Of a stretch of DNA of 6,562 nucleotides, positions 1 to 5,276 are shown in pieces. The stretch lies in the NCBI GenBank assembly GCA_018623655.1, contig JAAZVG010000083.1, positions 1-6,562 of the forward strand, given 5' to 3'. The translations under genes and the position numbers were made by a program. The notes under the pieces were generated by a model. The model was given only the letters and a program-made list of their open reading frames with translations. It had not been told where the DNA came from and did not search any database. The DNA is from Flavobacteriaceae bacterium (GTDB lineage Bacteria; Bacteroidota; Bacteroidia; Flavobacteriales; Flavobacteriaceae). The stretch's first letter is position 1, and the number at the start of each line of letters is the position of its first letter.

Positions 1-37
1 CCGATTTTTTATATCCTCTTCGCTGATAACTCGCCAT
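1..37 (-). CDS. Partial 5' end of a leftward gene, probably the TPR-type protein divergent from recF
   Basis: An ATG on the minus strand at 37-35 opens a frame reading MASYQRRGYKKS before the window ends. Only 12 codons are visible, so no domain can be shown. From memory, the tetratricopeptide-repeat membrane protein that commonly lies divergent to recF in flavobacteria starts with a very similar M-A-(S/T)-Y-x-(K/R)-R-G-Y-K stretch, and the position and orientation fit. A perfect TAnnTTTG -7 box (TATTTTTG, 68-61 on the minus strand) lies about 23 nt upstream of the ATG, which supports a real start here. The family name rests on context and a short N-terminal resemblance; the frame and start are better supported than the function. 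Confidence 0.6.
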   Translation of the reverse strand, partial: MASYQRRGYKKS

Positions 38-60
38 GGTAAACAATTATATTAGATGGG

Positions 61-68
61 CAAAAATA
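61..68 (-). promoter_or_regulatory. Candidate -7 box (TATTTTTG) for the leftward gene at 37
   Basis: The minus strand reads TATTTTTG here, an exact match to the Bacteroidota -7 consensus TAnnTTTG, about 23 nt before the ATG at 37. A start of transcription some 5-7 nt downstream would give a leader of roughly 15-20 nt. No clear TTG -33 element lies at the usual 17-23 nt distance; a TTA lies 17 nt upstream, and the nearest TTG is about 31 nt away. The call rests on the -7 match and its position. Confidence 0.45.
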
Positions 69-106
69 GAATTTTTATCATAATCTAACGACTGGGTAAC
101 AATGCT

Positions 107-114
107 TATTTTTA
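107..114 (+). promoter_or_regulatory. Weak candidate -7 box (TATTTTTA) for recF-dciA
   Basis: TATTTTTA matches the Bacteroidota TAnnTTTG consensus at all fixed positions except the last (A for G) and ends 16 nt before the recF ATG. There is no TTG at a suitable distance upstream. The 38-130 gap must drive two divergent genes, so a rightward promoter is expected somewhere in it, and this is the best match I see. The gap is AT-rich, so chance matches are likely. Confidence 0.25.
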
Positions 115-130
115 TCTTCCATTTTTAGTC

Positions 131-1216
131 ATGCATTTAGAATACCTTTCACTGATCAATTATAAGAATTTCGAGGCCGATCAATATGAGTTTGATTCGT
201 CTATCAATTGCTTAGTAGGTAGAAACGGTGCGGGCAAAACAACTATTCTAGATGCTATTTATCATTTAGCCTTCACAAAAAGCTATTTTAATCCACAAAG
301 TACGCAAAATGTAAGGCACGGTGAGGAGCTTTTTACCCTCGAAGGAAAATTCAAGGTTAACGAAAAACAACTTGATTTATTAATTGGTTTTAAAAAAGGC
401 AACAAAAAAATCATAAAGGTTAATGGCAAAACTTATGAGAGAATAAGTGATCACATTGGAAAGATTCCGTTGGTAATTATATCACCTGCAGATCGAGATC
501 TTATTTCAGAAGGCAGTGAAACCAGAAGAAAATTTGTTGATAGCATCATTTCACAGTCTGACGCTGCTTATTTAAAAGCTTTACTGAAGTATAACCAGGC
601 CCTTAGTCAAAGAAATTCTCTGTTAAAATATTTTGCAAAAAACAATGTGTTTCAAGAAGAAACACTCGCCTTGTACGACGAAATTTTGCTTGAAAATGGA
701 ACTATAATTTTTGAAAAAAGAAAAGCATTTCTATCGCTATTCACCCAGGATTTTATTGAGCAGTACAAAGCAATAAGCCCTATTGAAACCGAGCAGGTAG
801 CGGTGAGATACGATTCAGAACTACTTCATACCGATTTTAAAGAACTTCTCAAGCAAAGTCTGTCAAAGGATCGGCTAGTTCAGTACACCTCTTCAGGAGT
901 TCACAAAGATGATCTACTATTACTTTTAAATGACTATCCAATAAAAAAATTCGGAAGTCAGGGTCAACAAAAAAGTTTTTTAATTGCTTTGCGTTTTGCA
1001 CAATATGCCTTTTTAAAAAATCAAAAAAATCAAAAACCTATCGTCTTATTAGATGATATCTTTGATAAATTAGACGATCAACGAGTGATGCGACTCGTTG
1101 CTCTAGTCGAAAACGACTTCTTTGGACAACTATTTATTAGTGACACCAATAGTAATCGAACCGAAGAAGTTGTCAAAGCAACAGGAAGACCCTATGTAAT
1201 TCATCATTTAGAATGA
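131..1216 (+). CDS. recF: DNA replication/repair protein RecF
   Basis: RecF is a cytoplasmic SMC/ABC-type ATPase that, with RecO and RecR, helps load RecA onto single-stranded gaps coated by SSB and supports restart of stalled forks. At 361 aa it has the usual family length. Visible motifs in order: the N-terminal 'L.NYKNF' strand (residues 7-14), Walker A GRNGAGKT (30-37), the RecF-type S-x-G-x-H-K-D-D-L block (255-262), the ABC signature GSQGQQKS (275-282), and Walker B with D-loop VLLDDIFDKLD (305-315). All catalytic motifs look intact. The ATG at 131 is chosen because the protein begins exactly at the conserved family N-terminus; no Shine-Dalgarno is visible, as is normal in this phylum. 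The stop overlaps the start of the next gene by 4 nt (ATGA), implying one transcript. dnaA and dnaN, frequent recF neighbours in other phyla, are not in the window. Confidence 0.97.
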   Translation: MHLEYLSLINYKNFEADQYEFDSSINCLVGRNGAGKTTILDAIYHLAFTKSYFNPQSTQNVRHGEELFTLEGKFKVNEKQLDLLIGFKKGNKKIIKVNGKTYERISDHIGKIPLVIISPADRDLISEGSETRRKFVDSIISQSDAAYLKALLKYNQALSQRNSLLKYFAKNNVFQEETLALYDEILLENGTIIFEKRKAFLSLFTQDFIEQYKAISPIETEQVAVRYDSELLHTDFKELLKQSLSKDRLVQYTSSGVHKDDLLLLLNDYPIKKFGSQGQQKSFLIALRFAQYAFLKNQKNQKPIVLLDDIFDKLDDQRVMRLVALVENDFFGQLFISDTNSNRTEEVVKATGRPYVIHHLE

Positions 1217-1503
1217 GAAAGGATAAGGAACAAAGTCTAGGCGAAGTACTTCAGGAATTTATAGAAACAAATAAACTAGAAAAGGGTCTTACAGAGGCAG
1301 AGGTAATAAGGTTATGGCCAGAAATTATGGGGCCAGGGGTAGCCAATTATACCAAAAACATACAGTTTTCTAAAGGGGTTTTAAAAGTTTATTTGAGTTC
1401 GTCAGTACTTCGCGAGGAATTGCTATTTGGTAGAAAAAAAATAATCGCCATGTACAATGAAGCACTAAGTGGCGATTATATAAAGTCAGTATTACTGGTT
1501 TAA
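1213..1503 (+). CDS. DUF721 / DciA-like protein (probable replicative helicase loader or recruiter)
   Basis: A 96-aa protein of the DUF721 family. DciA, characterised in other bacteria, has a KH-like DUF721 domain and helps load or recruit the replicative helicase DnaB where DnaC/DnaI loaders are absent. Seen here: a helical start, the family W-x-x-I-M-G-x-x-x-A pattern (W35 to A44), a basic or polar strand (about 46-54), then the hydrophobic 'L.VYLSSSVLREEL' segment (57-70) typical of the domain, and a final helix to about 85. It is near the minimal size of the domain, with no long extension. The ATG overlaps the recF stop by 4 nt, so translation is probably coupled. The family call is firm; the helicase-loader role is inferred from characterised DciA proteins and the recF neighbour, and has not, to my knowledge, been shown for this short Bacteroidota form. 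Confidence 0.88.
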   Translation: MRKDKEQSLGEVLQEFIETNKLEKGLTEAEVIRLWPEIMGPGVANYTKNIQFSKGVLKVYLSSSVLREELLFGRKKIIAMYNEALSGDYIKSVLLV

Positions 1504-1507
1504 CGAA

Positions 1508-1927
1508 CTAGAAAATTTCTCTCCCAGAAAAGTGAAATGCGCATTCGATAGCAGCATTTTCGTCACTATCTGAACCGTGGATCGCGTTTTCACCAATAGA
1601 TTTGGCAAAGGCCTTACGAATGGTTCCTTCTGCAGCCTCTGCAGGATTTGTAGATCCGATTAAAATTCTAAAATCTTCAACGGCATTCTCTTTTTCAAGG
1701 ATAGCTGCTACGATAGGTCCGCTACTCATAAATTCAACTAATTCTCCGTAAAACGGACGCTCTGCATGAACCGAATAAAAAAGTTCAGCATCGCGCTTAC
1801 TAAGCTGAGTATATTTCATAGCGGCGATTCGGAAACCTGCCGTGTTGATGCGCTCTAAAATAGCACCGATATGGCCTGCCTTAACAGCATCGGGCTTGAT
1901 CATGGTAAAAGTTCTATTTCCAGACAT
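1508..1927 (-). CDS. ndk: Nucleoside diphosphate kinase
   Basis: Transfers the gamma-phosphate of ATP to other (d)NDPs through a phosphohistidine intermediate, balancing cytoplasmic NTP and dNTP pools. The 139-aa length is normal for bacteria. All residues of the known active site can be placed: K11 in the MIKPDAV strand, Y51, R57 and F59 in the 'ERPFY' nucleotide-binding segment, R87, T93 in GSTNP, R104, N114, the nucleophile H117 in NAIHGSDS, and E128. The ATG at 1927 gives the usual short N-terminus (MSGNRTFTMIKPDAV). A TAnnTTTG box lies just upstream in the 37-nt gap, so the gene can be expressed separately from the lipoprotein gene at 1965-2999 that precedes it on the same strand. Its stop is only 4 bp from the stop of the convergent dciA-like gene. 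Confidence 0.98.
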   Translation of the reverse strand: MSGNRTFTMIKPDAVKAGHIGAILERINTAGFRIAAMKYTQLSKRDAELFYSVHAERPFYGELVEFMSSGPIVAAILEKENAVEDFRILIGSTNPAEAAEGTIRKAFAKSIGENAIHGSDSDENAAIECAFHFSGREIF

Positions 1928-1949
1928 GGATTTTCTTTAAAATTTTCTG

Positions 1950-1957
1950 CAAAAGTA
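1950..1957 (-). promoter_or_regulatory. Candidate -7 box (TACTTTTG) for ndk
   Basis: The minus strand reads TACTTTTG, an exact match to the Bacteroidota -7 consensus TAnnTTTG, 22 nt before the ndk ATG, which would leave a leader of about 15 nt. It sits in the short gap after the stop of the upstream lipoprotein gene, suggesting that ndk has its own promoter. No good TTG -33 element is seen at 17-23 nt; upstream there is only a T-rich stretch, with a TTG about 31 nt away inside the preceding gene. Confidence 0.5.
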
Positions 1958-1964
1958 GGTAAAA

Positions 1965-2999
1965 TTAAAACTTAAATGAATGCTCTTGCAAAACGGTGTT
2001 ACCATCACCCAACATCTTACCTAATACAACTCGATTTTTCCAATCAATATCAAGTAGTCCATAAGAGGGAACCGAAATCACTTTACCCAACCGAAATGCA
2101 TTAGGTTCTCCATCAAAATCTTCAAAAGAATGAGTAAGCCCACTTGATGTAAAATCGACGATTTCTTTCTTTGTAGTCTTAAGTACTGACCATTCTGAGA
2201 TGTGCCTATCTCCAGATAGTACCATAACAGGCTTTTCTGTATCATCTAGAAGCGCAATCAATCGATCTCGCTCATGTGGAAGATTTTGCCATTTTTCATA
2301 TCCGTGTTCCGCTGACAAGAATTGAATACTAGATACTACTAATATAAGGTCAGCTTTACTCGAATTCAATCGTTCTGAAAGCCAATCCCACTGAGCGCTT
2401 CCTAAAATTGTTCCTGTTTCATCGTAATTGGGGTCGTAACGTCTACCCTTAGTCCCTGGAGTTAAATCAGATCGAAAATATCTAGTATCTAAAAGCAGTA
2501 CCTCAACAATAAAACCCTTTGTCTCTATCAGTTCTGAATAGTATACTCCTTTTCTATCTCTTCTAGGATGATTTTGATCTACCTTCAAAAAATTCAAAAA
2601 AGCCTTTTGACTTTGATCTTTTGCAGAAAATCTAACTCCACCATCATTCATTCCATAATCATGATCATCCCAGGTAGCTAAAATTTTGGTAGATTGAGAT
2701 AATTGTAAATAATCTGGATTCTCTAGTTGTCGATTATAGTGCTTTTCAATAGTTTCAAAATCATCAGAATCAGCATACACAATATCTCCTCCCCATATCC
2801 AAGCTTCAGGTCGCGCAAGAAGAATATCATCCCAGAGTGCGTTGGGTGCATAAGCATTATTACAGGATCCAAAAGCAATTCGACTTAACTGTTCTTGATT
2901 GTCATCAAGAATAACAGAATCTTTTGCGTTATCAGATTGAGGGTTCTGTCCGCATGAAACCATCAATACAACTGTCACATACGAGAAATACTTAACCAT
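1965..2999 (-). CDS. PhoD-like metallophosphoesterase lipoprotein (alkaline phosphatase D family)
   Basis: A 344-aa predicted envelope phosphatase or phosphodiesterase of the PhoD-like metallophosphatase family. It starts with a lipoprotein signal: a short hydrophobic stretch ending VLMVSC, with C16 as the expected lipidated cysteine. No acidic cluster directly follows C16, so the surface-export signal known for some Bacteroidota lipoproteins is not evident and a periplasm-facing location is more likely. PhoD-type motifs in order: GSCNNAY (44-50), GGDIVYAD (70-77), WDDHDYG (110-116), LLLDTRYFR (168-176), LGSAQWDWL (199-207), SSIQF (223-227) and SGDRHISE (262-269). The Asp and His residues of these blocks are the presumed metal ligands and all appear intact. 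The protein is shorter than the classic secreted PhoD and lacks its N-terminal domain. The substrate cannot be read from sequence; phosphomonoesters or phosphodiesters are likely. It is divergent from nrnA (77 bp) and upstream of ndk (37 bp) on the same strand. Confidence 0.9.
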   Translation of the reverse strand: MVKYFSYVTVVLMVSCGQNPQSDNAKDSVILDDNQEQLSRIAFGSCNNAYAPNALWDDILLARPEAWIWGGDIVYADSDDFETIEKHYNRQLENPDYLQLSQSTKILATWDDHDYGMNDGGVRFSAKDQSQKAFLNFLKVDQNHPRRDRKGVYYSELIETKGFIVEVLLLDTRYFRSDLTPGTKGRRYDPNYDETGTILGSAQWDWLSERLNSSKADLILVVSSIQFLSAEHGYEKWQNLPHERDRLIALLDDTEKPVMVLSGDRHISEWSVLKTTKKEIVDFTSSGLTHSFEDFDGEPNAFRLGKVISVPSYGLLDIDWKNRVVLGKMLGDGNTVLQEHSFKF

Positions 3000-3032
3000 A
3001 CTGTTTTGATTTTACTCAAGTTAAAGCACTGC

Positions 3033-3040
3033 TAAAAGTA
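3033..3040 (-). promoter_or_regulatory. Weak candidate -7 box (TACTTTTA) for the PhoD-like gene
   Basis: The minus strand reads TACTTTTA, matching TAnnTTTG except for the final base, 33 nt before the ATG at 2999. The TTG elements nearby are at the wrong spacing (one about 12 nt upstream). It lies in the 77-bp divergent gap shared with nrnA, where a leftward promoter is expected. Confidence 0.3.
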
Positions 3041-3063
3041 CCAACTTAAAATCAAATTAATTG

Positions 3064-3071
3064 TATCTTCG
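3064..3071 (+). promoter_or_regulatory. Candidate -7 box (TATCTTCG) for nrnA, very close to the start codon
   Basis: TATCTTCG matches TAnnTTTG with a T-to-C change at one position and ends only 5 nt before the nrnA ATG at 3077. With the usual 5-7 nt between box and transcript start, the mRNA would begin at or within a base or two of the ATG. No TTG -33 element is at standard spacing. The positional implication is discussed in the findings. Confidence 0.35.
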
Positions 3072-3076
3072 ACCTT

Positions 3077-4114
3077 ATGAGTCTATTAAAGATTGCTGGT
3101 CTATCTGAGAACCTAACAACCCCTCGAAACATAGTCATAATACCTCATCAAAACCCTGACGGAGATGCCCTGGGGTCTTGTTTAGGCTGGGCTCATTTAA
3201 TGAAGAAATTGGGACACATGGTCTCTGTTTGTTCGCCGAATTCATTTCCAGATTTTTTAGGCTGGATGCCTGGAGCAAATGAGATCAAGATCGCCGACCA
3301 TGAGTTCGATGGCTGTAAAAAAGCTATTGAAGAGTCTGAACTAATATGTACCCTTGATTTCAATCACCTTTCTAGATGTGGAGTTTTGGGAGATTTAATT
3401 GAGCAAAGTGCTGTCCCTATTTTAATGATTGATCACCATATCTCGCCATCTGACTACGCAGAATATACATTTAGCGATACCTCGATGAGTTCAACATGCG
3501 AGATGGTCTATCACTTAGCAAAACACTTAAAACTAACTGATCTTATCGATTCTGAGATTGCTAATTGCTTGTATACAGGGATCATAACAGACACAGGAAA
3601 CTTTAAGTATCCGAGTGCAGGTTCAAATACTTTATTAATTGCTGCAGACCTTATTGAAAAAGGAGCGGACAAGACGAAAATCAACGCACTTCTTTTCGAG
3701 CAAAATGAACTCAGTCGTTTCAAACTCATGGGAAGGTGTTTAGACTCTCTTACCTACTTAGAGAAGTATCATAGTGTTTACATGACCATCACTGAAGAAG
3801 ATAAAAAGTCTTGCGGGTTTAGGAAAGGGGATACTGAAGGTTTTGTCAACTTTGGCCTTAGCCTAAAAGGCTGTTGTTTTTCAGTTATTTTCATTGAAAA
3901 CGCTGAGGATAGTTCAATTAAAATGTCTTTCAGATCTACAGGAGACTTTGATGTCAATAAATTCGCCCGAACTCACTTCAATGGTGGCGGTCACAAAAAT
4001 GCTGCAGGCGGAAAATCCTTTGTAAGCTTAAAAGAAACGATTGACATATTTACCTCCCTATTACCAAACTATATTGAATCATTAACTATTAATGCCCTAC
4101 CTAATGAAATTTAA
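3077..4114 (+). CDS. nrnA: DHH/DHHA1 phosphoesterase, NrnA-type oligoribonuclease / pAp phosphatase
   Basis: Enzymes of this family degrade short oligoribonucleotides (nanoRNAs), and many also remove the 3' phosphate of pAp, in the cytoplasm using Mn2+. The 345-aa protein has the two expected domains. The DHH domain shows HQNPDGDA (H24, D28, D30), the LDFN block (D94), the DHH triad (119-121) and TDTG (D172); together these supply the metal ligands. A linker near 200-215 leads to the C-terminal DHHA1 domain, whose substrate-binding FNGGGHKNAAGG loop (301-312) is complete. No key residue is missing. The ATG at 3077 starts a normal family N-terminus. The gene is divergent from the PhoD-like gene and its 3' end overlaps the following isomerase gene by 11 nt, suggesting one transcript. 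Subfamily assignment (NrnA against other DHH/DHHA1 nucleases) is by overall motif pattern and length; whether it is truly bifunctional cannot be told from sequence. Confidence 0.92.
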   Translation: MSLLKIAGLSENLTTPRNIVIIPHQNPDGDALGSCLGWAHLMKKLGHMVSVCSPNSFPDFLGWMPGANEIKIADHEFDGCKKAIEESELICTLDFNHLSRCGVLGDLIEQSAVPILMIDHHISPSDYAEYTFSDTSMSSTCEMVYHLAKHLKLTDLIDSEIANCLYTGIITDTGNFKYPSAGSNTLLIAADLIEKGADKTKINALLFEQNELSRFKLMGRCLDSLTYLEKYHSVYMTITEEDKKSCGFRKGDTEGFVNFGLSLKGCCFSVIFIENAEDSSIKMSFRSTGDFDVNKFARTHFNGGGHKNAAGGKSFVSLKETIDIFTSLLPNYIESLTINALPNEI

Positions 4115-5222
4115 TTTATCTCTACTCTACGGAGCTGTACTAGCTGTTTTTATCTCTTGTAATAATCCGAATGGAGACTTAGAAAATGGTTTATACGCTA
4201 AAATGACTACATCAAAAGGAGAATTGTTACTAAAACTTTATAGTGAAGAAACCCCTATTACTGTGGCAAGTTTTGTGAGCCTTGCAGAAGGCAATAGCAA
4301 ACGTGTAAGTGATAATTACGCCAACCAACCTTATTACGACGGAACTCAATTTCACAGAGTAATCAATGAATTTATGATTCAAGGAGGAGACCCTACAGCC
4401 ACAGGTCAAGGAGGACCTGGTTATCGATTCAAAGATGAGTTTATTGATTCACTAAGACATGACTCTAAAGGGGTCTTATCGATGGCTAATTCGGGCCCGT
4501 TTACAAACGGTAGTCAGTTCTTTATTACACACAAAGAAACTCCTTGGCTCGACGGTAAGCATACGGTTTTCGGACGGTTGCATTCAGGAGAGGCAATCCT
4601 AGACTCGATTGCGACTACACCCACTGATCCTTCAGATCGACCCTTAGAGCCGATAACTCTTGAAACCGTAGAGATTATAAGAGTAGGTAATCAAGCGAAA
4701 AAATTTAATGCAGTAGCAACTGTAGAGGCTTATTTCGATGAAATCGAACAAGAGGCAAAGCGAAATGCTGAGGCAAAAAAAGAGTTGCAAGCTGAATTCG
4801 AAAAGCGATTTGAAAATGCGGCATTGAGTGAGCAAGGTGTCGAATACATCATCGAACGAGAAGGAACAGGGGATCCACTCGATGTAGGTACAGAAATTTC
4901 TGTCAACTATGCCGGCTGGTTAACTGACGGAACCTTATTTGATACCAATATCCAGTCTATTGCTGAAGACGATGTGAATTTTGATCAGATCAACACCATG
5001 CATCGCGGTCAGTTTATTCCTATGAAGACTACCGTAGATCCTAACGCAGCTATGATTTCTGGGTTTAAGGAAGCCTTAATGACTATGAGAGTTGGAGAGT
5101 TACGTTGGGTACGTATTCCTTCTGTTTTAGGCTTTGGAGATCGCGGAGCAGGTAGTGTTATCCCTCCAGGTGCTGACCTAATTTTCTCCATCGAGCTCTT
5201 ATCAGAACTACCTAAACGTTAA
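4104..5222 (+). CDS. Lipoprotein peptidyl-prolyl isomerase: cyclophilin domain fused to FKBP domain
   Basis: A 372-aa envelope folding catalyst with two unrelated prolyl-isomerase domains. I choose the ATG at 4104 because it yields MKFNLSLLYGAVLAVFISC, a compact lipoprotein signal with C19 lipidated; an in-frame ATG at 4092 would add only MPYL. The cyclophilin domain (about 31-195) keeps FHRV with catalytic Arg85, FMIQGGDP (90-97), NGSQFFIT (135-142) and WLDGKHTVFG (148-157), so it looks active. A charged, Glu/Lys/Ala-rich helix (about 206-241), probably coiled coil, links to the FKBP domain (about 245-369) with NYAGWLTDGTLFDT and LGFGDRGAGSVIPPGADLIF. Compared with FKBP12, the position of Tyr82 appears to be Phe, that of Trp59 Phe (in MISGF), and about 15 extra residues follow FDT. 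Similar fusions occur in flavobacteria. The gene overlaps nrnA by 11 nt. No acidic export signal follows C19, so a periplasm-facing lipoprotein acting on exported proteins is likely. Confidence 0.93.
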   Translation: MKFNLSLLYGAVLAVFISCNNPNGDLENGLYAKMTTSKGELLLKLYSEETPITVASFVSLAEGNSKRVSDNYANQPYYDGTQFHRVINEFMIQGGDPTATGQGGPGYRFKDEFIDSLRHDSKGVLSMANSGPFTNGSQFFITHKETPWLDGKHTVFGRLHSGEAILDSIATTPTDPSDRPLEPITLETVEIIRVGNQAKKFNAVATVEAYFDEIEQEAKRNAEAKKELQAEFEKRFENAALSEQGVEYIIEREGTGDPLDVGTEISVNYAGWLTDGTLFDTNIQSIAEDDVNFDQINTMHRGQFIPMKTTVDPNAAMISGFKEALMTMRVGELRWVRIPSVLGFGDRGAGSVIPPGADLIFSIELLSELPKR

Positions 5223-5226
5223 TTTT

Positions 5227-5257
5227 TTGAAGGAGTAAACATCTATTCCTAAATTTA
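5227..5257 (+). promoter_or_regulatory. Candidate promoter (TTG - 20 nt - TAAATTTA) for the amidohydrolase gene
   Basis: TTG at 5227-5229 is followed after 20 nt by TAAATTTA at 5250-5257, which matches the Bacteroidota -7 consensus TAnnTTTG except for the final base. The spacing is within the usual range, and a transcript would start around 5262-5265, leaving about a 12-15 nt leader before the ATG at 5277. This is the only candidate in the window with both elements at normal spacing. It would let the gene be expressed apart from nrnA and the isomerase. Confidence 0.4.
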
Positions 5258-5276
5258 AGTGTAAATAAAACGTACA

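Noticed and set aside
38..130. Possible small RNA or regulatory RNA in the divergent gap
   Set aside because: The gap is 93 bp, AT-rich, with no convincing hairpin or conserved motif; it is explained as a divergent promoter region.
1487..1497. Small palindrome CAGT-ATT-ACTG near the end of the dciA-like gene as a terminator
   Set aside because: Only a 4-bp stem with a 3-nt loop, inside coding sequence and with no T-run after it; not supportable as a terminator.
1516..1530. Hairpin TTTCT-CTCCC-AGAAA just past the convergent stops
   Set aside because: A 5-bp stem with a single G-C pair, within the ndk coding end, followed by no T-tract; too weak.
4092..4103. In-frame upstream ATG at 4092 as the start of the isomerase gene
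   Set aside because: It adds only MPYL in front of MKFNLSLLYG, weakens the usual Lys-then-hydrophobic lipoprotein signal and deepens the overlap with nrnA to 23 nt. The ATG at 4104 is the better start.
5215..5228. AACGTT palindrome followed by a T-run (TTTTTT at 5223-5228) after the isomerase gene as an intrinsic terminator
   Set aside because: The palindrome has no room for a loop and gives no stable stem; the T-run alone is not evidence of termination.
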